From an uncultured Lachnospiraceae bacterium (GTDB lineage Bacteria; Bacillota; Clostridia; Lachnospirales; Lachnospiraceae): 5,323 bases of DNA. This document shows positions 1-5,323 of the stretch, piece after piece. The DNA lies in contig CACZTA010000074.1 of assembly GCA_902783935.1 (NCBI GenBank), positions 1-5,323 on the forward strand, given 5' to 3'. The notes beneath the pieces are model-generated. The model did not search any database, had not been told where the DNA came from, and saw nothing but the letters and a program-made list of their open reading frames with translations. The position numbers and the translations under genes are program-made. The first letter of the stretch is position 1. The number at the start of each line of letters is the position of its first letter.

Positions 1-20
1 AAAATATAAAAGAGAACAAA

Positions 21-50
21 AAAACACATTCCGCACGGGAATGTGTTTTT
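21..50 (-). terminator. Rho-independent terminator of the citrate synthase gene, probably bidirectional
   Basis: A hairpin of about 12 bp pairs 21-32 with 38-49 around a 5-base loop (33-37), built on the arms CACATTCC and GGAATGTG. Read on the minus strand, it starts 4 bases past the citrate synthase stop codon and is followed by a T-rich run (complement of 1-20), as expected for intrinsic termination. On the plus strand the hairpin is also followed by TTTTTCTTTT, so it could stop transcription entering from the left as well. Confidence 0.88.
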
Positions 51-53
51 CTT

Positions 54-1403
54 TTACCGTTCTTTCATATTCATATAATCGTAATGCGAACCGACATACT
101 TTGTGGCAGGCCGCATGATACGCCCGTCGTAGAGTTTGTTCTCGACATTGTGCGCAACCCAGCCCGAGACCCTGGCGATGGCGAAAAGCGGGGTGAAGAG
201 ATCCTCCGGAATACCGAGCAGATGGTATGCAAACCCGGAATAAAAATCAACATTCGTCGGCAGGATCTTCTTTTTCCGTTCATAAGTGACCTCTTTTACG
301 GTTTTTTCAAAGAGATCATAGAATTCAAATTTTTCGATGCAGCCTTTCTCTTCGGCAAGTTCGCGACAGAGTGTCCGCAGAATTTCGGCTCTCGGATCAG
401 AGAGTGTGTAGACGGCGTGCCCGAAGCCGTAGATCAGGCCGCTCTGGTCATAGAGCTCGCCGTTCAGAAGCTCATTGACGACGCGGTTCACCGCATCCGG
501 ATCTTTTGTGTATCCGATACGCATAATGACCTCGTTCATCATCTCGGCGACGGATACATTTGCTCCGCCGTGCTTCGGACCCTTGAGCGCGCCGATGGAA
601 CCGCAGATCGCAGAATAGAGATCCGTGCCGGTTGATCCGATGACGACATCCGTAAATGCGGAATTGTTGCCGCCGCCGTGGTCCGCATGGATAACGAGCA
701 GGGCGTCCACCAGGTTTGCCTCGCGGTTTGTGAACATGCCGTCGTCTCTGAGCAGATAGAGAATGTTTTCCGCGATGGAGTATTCCGCTTTCGGATAATG
801 AATAACCAGCGACTTGCGGTAAAGCGTGTGCATTTTAGCCTGATAGGAATAACAGCCGAGAATCGGGAATTTCGCGATCAGGTTGATTCCTTTTAACAGG
901 ATCTGGTAGACATCCGTGCTGTCCGGATCCGGGTCATAATTGTATAAGGCGAGCGTGAGCGTCTGCATGCGGTTCATCAGATTCCTGGAAGGAGATGTCA
1001 GGATCTCCTGGATCAGGAAATTCTCCGGCAGCTCATAGCGCTGGGCCAGGCTCGAGAGGAAGTCCCTGAACTGGCTTTTGTCCGGCAGGAAACCGAAAAG
1101 CAGGAGGAAACATGTCTCCTCATATCCGAAATTTTTCTGGCGGTTTGCGATGAGATCGCGGATACCGTAACCCCTGTAAAGCAGATCTCCTTCGCACGGG
1201 CGGATAGCCCCGTTTTCATCCGTCTCATAGCCGATGACGTCGGCTACCCTGGTCAGGCCGATGCGGACGCCGGTTCCGTCTTCATTCCGGAGGCCTTTTT
1301 TTACATTATATTCTTTAAACAGCGGCGTCGGGATATCCGTATAATTTGAAGATTTCCCGAAAAACCGGGCCAGAATATTGTCATCATTAAACTTTGTTGC
1401 CAT
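54..1403 (-). CDS. gltA: Citrate synthase (citrate/2-methylcitrate synthase family)
   Basis: Cytoplasmic enzyme that condenses oxaloacetate with acetyl-CoA to give citrate, the entry step of the oxidative TCA branch. In many fermentative Clostridia this branch mainly supplies 2-oxoglutarate for glutamate. The 449-residue protein is full length for the longer citrate synthases. The family signature is intact: H242 in ADHGGGNN, H278 in GPKHGGAN, H329 in GFGHAVY and D386 in NVDFYSG match the substrate-binding and catalytic His/His/Asp residues, while R338 (DPRA), R411 (ARVSGW) and R431 (RP) match the carboxylate-binding arginines. The ATG is supported by an AGGGGG Shine-Dalgarno sequence 5 bases upstream. 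It is a single-gene unit with a consensus promoter (1455-1483) and a terminator directly after the stop. Some relatives prefer propionyl-CoA (2-methylcitrate synthase), but no prp-type genes are adjacent, so citrate synthase is preferred. Confidence 0.95.
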   Translation of the reverse strand: MATKFNDDNILARFFGKSSNYTDIPTPLFKEYNVKKGLRNEDGTGVRIGLTRVADVIGYETDENGAIRPCEGDLLYRGYGIRDLIANRQKNFGYEETCFLLLFGFLPDKSQFRDFLSSLAQRYELPENFLIQEILTSPSRNLMNRMQTLTLALYNYDPDPDSTDVYQILLKGINLIAKFPILGCYSYQAKMHTLYRKSLVIHYPKAEYSIAENILYLLRDDGMFTNREANLVDALLVIHADHGGGNNSAFTDVVIGSTGTDLYSAICGSIGALKGPKHGGANVSVAEMMNEVIMRIGYTKDPDAVNRVVNELLNGELYDQSGLIYGFGHAVYTLSDPRAEILRTLCRELAEEKGCIEKFEFYDLFEKTVKEVTYERKKKILPTNVDFYSGFAYHLLGIPEDLFTPLFAIARVSGWVAHNVENKLYDGRIMRPATKYVGSHYDYMNMKER

Positions 1404-1454
1404 CTTATCCCCCTGAGGAAAATACGCTCTTTATAAGCGGAAGTTTTATGTGAC

Positions 1455-1483
1455 ATTATAGGCACAGGGGTTCTTCCTGTCAA
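1455..1483 (-). promoter_or_regulatory. Sigma-A promoter of the citrate synthase gene
   Basis: On the minus strand there is an exact TTGACA -35 (1478-1483), a 17-base spacer and an exact TATAAT -10 (1455-1460). Transcription would start near 1448, giving a leader of about 45 bases before the ATG at 1403. All twelve hexamer positions match consensus, so the core promoter should be strong unless it is repressed. I recognise no CodY- or CcpA-type operator around it. Confidence 0.88.
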
Positions 1484-1490
1484 GAAACGC

Positions 1491-1519
1491 TTGTCAGATC
1501 CTTCTTCCCGTGCTACAAT
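1491..1519 (+). promoter_or_regulatory. Sigma-A promoter of tRNA-Ala, possibly also of the lipoprotein gene
   Basis: TTGTCA (1491-1496) and TACAAT (1514-1519) are separated by 17 bases, with one mismatch to consensus in each hexamer. The predicted start is near 1526, about 25 bases before the mature tRNA 5' end, a typical pre-tRNA leader. The -35 box is only 7 bp from the -35 box of the divergent citrate synthase promoter. Confidence 0.8.
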
Positions 1520-1550
1520 ATCAGACAGCGGTCAGAGAAATGGCTTCTAT

Positions 1551-1623
<73 letters not shown>

Positions 1624-1731
1624 TTTCCCGAAAGAGATTCCGCAGAAGCCGCTGTGCGGCGGTGAACCGGGGATTTACAGAATTATCTGTTTCCGCGGTG
1701 CGGTTGTAATCAAGAGGAAAGGATACTATTT
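1624..1731 (+). other. tRNA-to-lipoprotein intergenic spacer with two small hairpins
   Basis: This 108-base gap holds two near-identical inverted repeats, CCGCTGTGCGG (1649-1659) and CCGCGGTGCGG (1693-1703), differing at one base. The first can be extended to GCCGC/GCGGC (1648-1660). Between them ACAGA (1677-1681) and TCTGT (1686-1690) form a third short stem. None is followed by a T tract, so I do not call a terminator. I found no convincing promoter either: a TTTACA and a TGTAAT are present, but 25 bases apart. The lipoprotein ribosome binding site, AGAGGAAAGGA, lies near the right end about 9 bases before the ATG. Confidence 0.5.
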
Positions 1732-2343
1732 ATGAAAAACAGATTTCAGACGATGCTTCTGGCAGGGATCTGTGCATCATTCCTTATGATGACGGGCTGC
1801 GGCAGCGCCGCATCGATTTCTTCCCTGACAGACAGTGATTCGATGATGTCAACCGTCGGGACGACCGAAGCGGTGACGCCGACCGTGAATCCGCTGATTC
1901 CGCAGTCGACGGCTGAATCGCTCCCGGCCATTCCTGCGCAGGCAGTCGGGACGCCGACACCTTCTGTTACACCTGCGGCGGCAGAAACTGTTACTCCGGC
2001 AGTGACAGCTCCGGAAGAAGAGCAGAATACAGACGACACGGCACAGGAACAGACACAGGCACCGGAAGAAGAAGAAAACAACACACAGGAAGAAGAAACA
2101 CAGGAAACCGAAAACGCTCCCGAAGAGGAAGAAGAGTTTGAACCTGCCGGCGAAGGCAACACAGCCACGGCGACGGCAACCGTAAACTTCCGCACAGATC
2201 CGAACACGGATGCGGGCGATGACAATGTCATCACCGAGATCGAAGAGGGCTCGAGCGTGACGGTCATCAGCGCAGAGGACGGCTGGTACAAGGTCGAGTA
2301 TAACGGCGAGACCGGATACGTCAAAGCAGATTATTTTGAATAA
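1732..2343 (+). CDS. SH3-domain lipoprotein with a Thr/Pro- and Glu-rich linker
   Basis: Predicted extracytoplasmic lipoprotein of 203 residues. Residues 1-22 form a type II signal peptide (Lys/Arg near the start, a hydrophobic stretch, then MTGC), so Cys23 should be lipidated and hold the protein on the outer face of the membrane. Residues 24-92 are a Ser/Thr/Pro/Ala-rich, low-complexity spacer. Residues 95-141 are strongly acidic, with 22 Glu/Asp and no Lys or Arg, and contain the block APEEE three times (at 93, 110 and 129). Residues 147-203 form a bacterial SH3-like domain: VNFRTDPN, then GSSVTVIS, GWYKVEYNGETGYV and a terminal DYFE. Such domains commonly bind peptidoglycan stem peptides or cell-wall ligands, so the linker probably lets the domain reach the wall from the membrane. 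No enzymatic domain and no LPXTG-like sorting motif is present. The start is supported by AGAGGAAAGGA about 9 bases upstream and by the signal peptide. The exact role is unknown. Confidence 0.88.
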   Translation: MKNRFQTMLLAGICASFLMMTGCGSAASISSLTDSDSMMSTVGTTEAVTPTVNPLIPQSTAESLPAIPAQAVGTPTPSVTPAAAETVTPAVTAPEEEQNTDDTAQEQTQAPEEEENNTQEEETQETENAPEEEEEFEPAGEGNTATATATVNFRTDPNTDAGDDNVITEIEEGSSVTVISAEDGWYKVEYNGETGYVKADYFE

Positions 2344-2350
2344 GTCATAA

Positions 2351-2380
2351 AGAAAAGACCTGCATCTGCAGGTCTTTTCT
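2351..2380 (+). terminator. Terminator of the lipoprotein gene, likely shared with the convergent methyltransferase gene
   Basis: A perfect 14-bp inverted repeat pairs 2351-2364 with 2367-2380 (core AGACCTGCA / TGCAGGTCT). Only 2 bases lie between the arms, so the real loop will open to 4 or more. The 3' arm ends in TTTTCT and continues TATTTC, giving the U-rich tail, and it begins 7 bases after the lipoprotein stop. On the minus strand the 3' arm also ends in TTTTCT followed by TTATG, so it can serve the methyltransferase gene ending at 2426. Confidence 0.9.
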
Positions 2381-2425
2381 TATTTCTGCAACTAAGCCGG
2401 GGGGGAGCCGTCCCGCGTCCGTCGG

Positions 2426-3286
2426 TCACCACCACGCCCTGCCGGCACAGCCGCACGGAAGAATCAGGGAAGTGCCCGACACGGGAAGACCGATCTCATC
2501 CGAGCAGATCCCGGCGGGCTTTTTCTCCCTGAGGGCGGACGTGAGCATGTACGTGAGGACGCCGCTCTGGAGACCTGTCGTGTAGGAGTTGACGAGGAAA
2601 AACAGCGGATGGCTGCTCAGAAGATCCGCACACAGCGAGATCAGGTCGAAAACGGTGTCTTCGATCTTCCAGATTTCGCCTTTCGGCCCTCTTCCGTAGG
2701 AAGGGGGATCCATAATGACGGCATCATAGGTGCTTCCTCTGCGGAGCTCCCTGCGGACGAACTTGATGCAGTCGTCAACCAGCCAGCGGCAGGGAGCGCC
2801 GCTTAAGCCCGAGAGGTCTGCATTTTCATGTGCCCAGGTCACCATGCCCTTCGATGCGTCGACATGGGTGACGGATGCACCTGCTTCGAGGGCCGCACAG
2901 GTGGCGCCTCCTGTATATGCGAAGAGATTGAGGACGCGGACAGGCCGTCCGGCATCCCGGATCAGCTGTCCGAACCAGTCCCAGTTGACGGCCTGTTCCG
3001 GAAAGAGCCCGGTGTGTTTGAAACTGAACGGCTTCAGATGGAAGGAGAGCGCCCCGTATGAGATGGTCCAGCTTTCCGGGAGGCCGGAGAATTCCCAGCT
3101 GCCCCCGCCTTTTGTGCTCCGGTGATAGTGCCCGTTCGGCCTGCTCCATCCGGGCAGGGTCTTCGGTGTATTCCAGATCACCTGGGGATCCGGCCGGATG
3201 AGGAGATAGCGGCCCCAGCGCTCCAGTTTTTCTCCCCCGGATGTGTCCAGTACTTCATAGTCCTTCCAGTTCTCTGCGATCCACAT
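2426..3286 (-). CDS. Class I SAM-dependent methyltransferase, RlmI/RlmK-like (COG1092 type)
   Basis: Cytoplasmic methyltransferase of 286 residues related to the catalytic half of the 23S rRNA methyltransferases RlmI and RlmK. Visible elements are an N-terminal part typical of the short standalone members (residues 9-38, including GGEKLERWGRYLLIRPDPQ), then the Rossmann SAM-binding motif VLNLFAYTGGA (118-128), the acidic ribose-binding position D143 in HVDASKG, DD at 171-172 as the adenine-side acidic loop, and the motif IV loop DPPSYGRG (193-200). The C-terminus LPCGCAGRAWW is close to the usual family ending, so the gene is complete. It lacks the PUA-like N-terminal domain of RlmI. The substrate is probably rRNA or another RNA by family analogy, but nothing here proves it. 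The ATG is preceded by AAAGGG about 8 bases upstream. It is a single-gene unit with its own promoter (3346-3374), divergent from the aminotransferase gene. Confidence 0.88.
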   Translation of the reverse strand: MWIAENWKDYEVLDTSGGEKLERWGRYLLIRPDPQVIWNTPKTLPGWSRPNGHYHRSTKGGGSWEFSGLPESWTISYGALSFHLKPFSFKHTGLFPEQAVNWDWFGQLIRDAGRPVRVLNLFAYTGGATCAALEAGASVTHVDASKGMVTWAHENADLSGLSGAPCRWLVDDCIKFVRRELRRGSTYDAVIMDPPSYGRGPKGEIWKIEDTVFDLISLCADLLSSHPLFFLVNSYTTGLQSGVLTYMLTSALREKKPAGICSDEIGLPVSGTSLILPCGCAGRAWW

Positions 3287-3345
3287 GCCGTTTGCCCTTT
3301 CTGTTATTTATCCGGGTGTAATGGATATTTGAATATGCATGCTTC

Positions 3346-3374
3346 ATCATAACGCGAAAAGCACTTCTCTGCAA
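3346..3374 (-). promoter_or_regulatory. Sigma-A promoter of the methyltransferase gene
   Basis: On the minus strand, TTGCAG (3369-3374) and TATGAT (3346-3351) are separated by exactly 17 bases. Transcription would start near 3339, leaving a leader of about 50 bases. The -35 box lies inside a 7-bp inverted repeat (3364-3380). Confidence 0.68.
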
Positions 3375-3380
3375 GAGAAG
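3364..3380. repeat. Inverted repeat CTTCTCT-GCA-AGAGAAG over the methyltransferase -35 box
   Basis: Perfect 7-bp arms (3364-3370 and 3374-3380) are separated by GCA. Size and symmetry fit a site for a dimeric regulator, and it covers the -35 hexamer of the minus-strand promoter, where a bound protein would block RNA polymerase. As RNA it would be upstream of the predicted start, so it is more likely a DNA site than a transcript hairpin. It has no T tract and is not a good terminator. The operator role is an inference. Confidence 0.45.
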
Positions 3381-3416
3381 ACGCGGCTTCATGGCGGGGG
3401 TGAGGCGCGTTGTCCG

Positions 3417-3445
3417 TTGACACTCATCCGTTCATGCCGTAAAAT
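3417..3445 (+). promoter_or_regulatory. Sigma-A promoter of the aminotransferase-sortase operon
   Basis: An exact TTGACA (3417-3422), a 17-base spacer and TAAAAT (3440-3445, one mismatch to TATAAT). Transcription would begin near 3452, giving a leader of about 70 bases before the ATG at 3522. This leader contains a short hairpin, GCGGA (3473-3477) with TCCGC (3482-3486). Confidence 0.82.
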
Positions 3446-3456
3446 CAAGGGAAATT

Positions 3457-3510
3457 ATGAGAAAAGCGAAATGCGGAGCAGTCCGCCGGAATCATCGGTT
3501 CATTAATTAA
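3457..3510 (+). other. Possible 17-codon leader ORF ahead of the aminotransferase gene
   Basis: ATG at 3457 opens a frame encoding MRKAKCGAVRRNHRFIN, ending at TAA 3508-3510, which overlaps the first bases of the aminotransferase Shine-Dalgarno sequence AAGGAG (3509-3514). AAGGGA lies 4 bases before this ATG, but the predicted transcription start (about 3452) falls at that motif, so the peptide would be nearly leaderless unless a promoter further upstream is used. The peptide is very basic and shows no run of one amino acid as in a classic attenuator. It may be chance. Confidence 0.22.
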
Positions 3511-3521
3511 GGAGACCTGGA

Positions 3522-4817
3522 ATGAAAGCATATGAAGAGATGTCTTCAGAAGAACTGCTGAAAGAGAAGGCGATTCTTTCACAGAAGTATGAAGAAGTGA
3601 AAAAGAAGAAACTGAAACTGGATATGTCCCGCGGGAAGCCGTCTCTTGCGCAGCTGGCGCTGTCGCTTGAGATGATGGACGTACTGGATTCTAACAGCTA
3701 TTTCCTCGATGAGACGGGAACGGACTGCAGAAATTACGGGATCGTATCCGGGATCCCCGAGGCAAAGCGGCTTCTTGGCGCCATGTCGGAAATCCATGCC
3801 GAAGACGTGGTGATTTTCGGAAATTCCTCGCTGAATATCATGTTTGACACAATCGGCCGTTCGTTTTCACATGGTGTCTGCGGTGCGGTGCCGTGGTCGA
3901 AGCTTGACTCCGTAAAGTTCCTCTGTCCGGTGCCCGGCTACGACAGGCATTTCCGCATCACGGAGTTCTTCGGTATCGAAATGATCAATATCCCGATGAC
4001 ACCCGAGGGCCCTGACATGGACCTTGTGGAGCAGTATGTACAGAATGACCCGGCCGTCAAAGGCATCTGGTGCGTGCCGAAGTATTCCAATCCGCAGGGA
4101 TACAGTTATTCGGATGAAACGGTCAGGCGTTTTGCCGCGCTTGAACCGGCGGCGGAGGACTTCCGCATATACTGGGACAATGCCTATTCGATCCACCATC
4201 TGTATGAAGACCCGGAGAACCAGGACGTGATCCTGGAGATCCTGAATGAATGCCGGAAGGCAGGTCATCCCGATCTCGTTTATAAATTTGTTTCGACGTC
4301 AAAGGTGACGTTCCCGGGATCCGGTGTCGCGGCGATCGCGGCATCAAAGAAAAACCTGAAGGACGTGCTGACTACGATGAAGGTCCAGACAATCGGCCAT
4401 GACAAGCTGAACCAGCTTCGACATGTCCGGTATTTCGGCAATATCGCCAACATGCGCAGACATATGATGCGCCATGCGGACATACTCAGGCCGAAATTTG
4501 AGATGGTGACCGAAACGCTTGACCGGGAACTGTCGGATCTGCAGATCGCTTCCTGGACGAAGCCGCGCGGCGGATATTTTATTTCTTTCGATTCCATGGA
4601 CGGATGCGCGAAGGCGATCGTTAAAAAGTGCGCGGAAGCGGGGGTCAAGATGACGCCTGCGGGCGCAACCTATCCTTACGGGATCGATCCGCACGACAGC
4701 AATATCCGGATTGCGCCGAGTTTCCCTGAAATCAGGGAGCTGAAGAGGGCGCTCGACGTATTTGTACTGGCGGTGAAGCTGGTAAGCATCGACAAGATAC
4801 TGGAAGAAAGAGCATAA
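3522..4817 (+). CDS. PLP-dependent aminotransferase, aspartate aminotransferase subgroup Ic type
   Basis: Cytoplasmic fold-type I aminotransferase of 431 residues, full length for this family. It probably exchanges amino groups between glutamate or 2-oxoglutarate and aspartate or oxaloacetate. The pyridoxal-phosphate lysine is K261 in STSKVTFPGSG. Other hallmarks are N190 in SNPQGYSY, D219 and Y222 in WDNAYSIHHLY (PLP ring nitrogen and O3' contacts), the carboxylate-binding R396 in NIRIAPSFP, and the N-terminal DMSRGKP and NYGIVSGIPEA blocks. STSK followed by TFPGSG and the DNAYSIHH segment point to the actinobacterial-type AspAT group rather than the classic Ia/Ib enzymes. Unlike MocR regulators, no helix-turn-helix domain precedes it. 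AAGGAG with a 7-base spacer sets the ATG. It leads an operon with a sortase gene 12 bases downstream. Substrate range (aspartate, alanine or aromatic) cannot be settled from sequence alone. Confidence 0.9.
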   Translation: MKAYEEMSSEELLKEKAILSQKYEEVKKKKLKLDMSRGKPSLAQLALSLEMMDVLDSNSYFLDETGTDCRNYGIVSGIPEAKRLLGAMSEIHAEDVVIFGNSSLNIMFDTIGRSFSHGVCGAVPWSKLDSVKFLCPVPGYDRHFRITEFFGIEMINIPMTPEGPDMDLVEQYVQNDPAVKGIWCVPKYSNPQGYSYSDETVRRFAALEPAAEDFRIYWDNAYSIHHLYEDPENQDVILEILNECRKAGHPDLVYKFVSTSKVTFPGSGVAAIAASKKNLKDVLTTMKVQTIGHDKLNQLRHVRYFGNIANMRRHMMRHADILRPKFEMVTETLDRELSDLQIASWTKPRGGYFISFDSMDGCAKAIVKKCAEAGVKMTPAGATYPYGIDPHDSNIRIAPSFPEIRELKRALDVFVLAVKLVSIDKILEERA

Positions 4818-4829
4818 GAGAGCATTTAT

Positions 4830-5323
4830 ATGAGCAGCAGAAAAGGGAACAGCGGATTCGGACCCGTGCGGACGGTTATTCTCGTTCTTGCCTGCGGGGT
4901 ACTCGGTTTTTCGCTTTTTAAGCTTGCGGGTTTTGCGAAAGGTTATCTGGCCAGCAGAAAAGAATATACATCTCTGGCCGAGTCTTATACGCAGCCGCAC
5001 AAACCTGACGGGGATGAGACGGAAACGGGAACCCCGACCCCGGCAGCGGTGCCCCAGACACCGACCCCGACCCCTGTGCCGGGTGAGCCCGCTCAGCCTG
5101 AGATTATCTATGAGGACGCAGATCCGCCGCTTACGGTCAACTGGGAGGAACTGCGGGAAGTCAACGATGAAATCACCGGCTGGCTGTACGTCGATGCGGA
5201 GCCGTCCATCAATTATCCGATCTGCCAGGGGGAAGACAACGACTATTATCTGCACCGGACATTTGAAAAACAGGAACTGTTTGCCGGAGCGATTTTCGAG
5301 GATTATAACAATACCCCGGATTT
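4830..5323 (+). CDS. srtB: Class B sortase, N-terminal part (runs off the window)
   Basis: Membrane-anchored cysteine transpeptidase that cleaves a sorting signal and attaches surface proteins to peptidoglycan or builds them into pili. The frame is open from the ATG at 4830 to the window end (164 full codons). Residues 1-14 are a basic cytoplasmic tail and about 14-36 a hydrophobic membrane segment (VRTVILVLACGVLGFSLFKL), giving the N-in, C-out topology of sortases. A Thr/Pro/Glu-rich linker follows (about 54-100, with TPTPAAVPQTPTPTPVP). The sortase B domain then begins: VNWEELREVNDEITGWLYVD (103-122), INYPICQGEDNDYYLHRTF (127-145) and GAIFEDYNNTPDF (153-165). The catalytic His, Cys and Arg lie beyond the window, so activity cannot be checked. 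It starts 12 bases after the aminotransferase stop, with a weak AGAGAG site (4817-4822) and no intervening terminator or promoter, so co-transcription and perhaps translational coupling are likely. No substrate protein with a sorting motif is in the window. Confidence 0.9.
   Translation, partial: MSSRKGNSGFGPVRTVILVLACGVLGFSLFKLAGFAKGYLASRKEYTSLAESYTQPHKPDGDETETGTPTPAAVPQTPTPTPVPGEPAQPEIIYEDADPPLTVNWEELREVNDEITGWLYVDAEPSINYPICQGEDNDYYLHRTFEKQELFAGAIFEDYNNTPD

Noticed and set aside
84..635. Plus-strand open frame of 183 codons inside citrate synthase
   Set aside because: It is antisense to a conserved full-length enzyme, shows no family motif and has no ribosome binding site I can support.
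1425..1439. CGCT/AGCG inverted repeat in the citrate synthase leader
   Set aside because: Only 4-bp arms around a 7-base centre; too short to call an operator or riboswitch.
1648..1660. GCCGC-TGT-GCGGC hairpin as a tRNA terminator
   Set aside because: The stem is only 5 bp and no T tract follows; GGTGAACC comes next, so intrinsic termination is unlikely.
1746..2324. Minus-strand open frame of 192 codons opposite the lipoprotein
   Set aside because: It is rich in Ser/Val/Cys because it is the complement of the low-complexity Thr/Glu linker; the plus strand has a signal peptide, lipobox and SH3 domain.
2730..3125. Plus-strand open frames opposite the methyltransferase
   Set aside because: The minus strand carries the SAM-binding and DPPSYG motifs in a complete gene; the plus-strand frames have no recognisable content.
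4344..5255. Long minus-strand open frame of 303 codons opposite the aminotransferase end and the sortase start
   Set aside because: It lies antisense to two well-supported genes, its translation is Arg/His-rich with no recognisable domain, and the plus-strand sortase B signature is unmistakable. It is a composition artefact.

Overview
The window looks like ordinary chromosome from a low-to-mid-GC Firmicute, most likely a Clostridia or Lachnospiraceae-type gut organism. The grounds are a class B sortase, a lipobox lipoprotein with a Thr/Pro/Glu linker and bacterial SH3 domain, strong GGAG-type ribosome binding sites, near-consensus sigma-A promoters and a tRNA gene with no encoded CCA. Base composition is a little above 50% GC by eye. 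The taxon is an inference, not a measurement.

Layout from left to right. A bidirectional hairpin terminator (21-50) closes a minus-strand citrate synthase gene (54-1403). Its perfect-consensus promoter (1455-1483) lies back to back with a plus-strand promoter (1491-1519) that serves a tRNA-Ala(GGC) gene (1551-1623). After a 108-base gap with two small hairpins and no convincing terminator comes a plus-strand SH3-domain lipoprotein (1732-2343). A 14-bp hairpin terminator (2351-2380) separates it from a convergent minus-strand SAM-dependent methyltransferase (2426-3286). A 235-base divergent intergenic region holds one promoter per direction, a 17-base inverted repeat over the methyltransferase -35 box and a possible 17-codon leader ORF. 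To its right, a plus-strand subgroup Ic aspartate-type aminotransferase (3522-4817) is followed after 12 bases by the N-terminal part of a class B sortase (from 4830), which runs off the window.

Functionally, citrate synthase and the aminotransferase both use oxaloacetate: one feeds carbon towards 2-oxoglutarate and glutamate, the other links glutamate to aspartate. They lie in separate, oppositely oriented transcription units, so this is only a thematic link. The lipoprotein and the sortase are both cell-envelope proteins. No mobile element, CRISPR array or defence system is visible. The items most worth a second look are the abutting divergent promoters, possible tRNA-to-lipoprotein read-through, the pairing of an amino-acid enzyme with a sortase, and the structured aminotransferase leader. 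I do not see a clearly novel system here.
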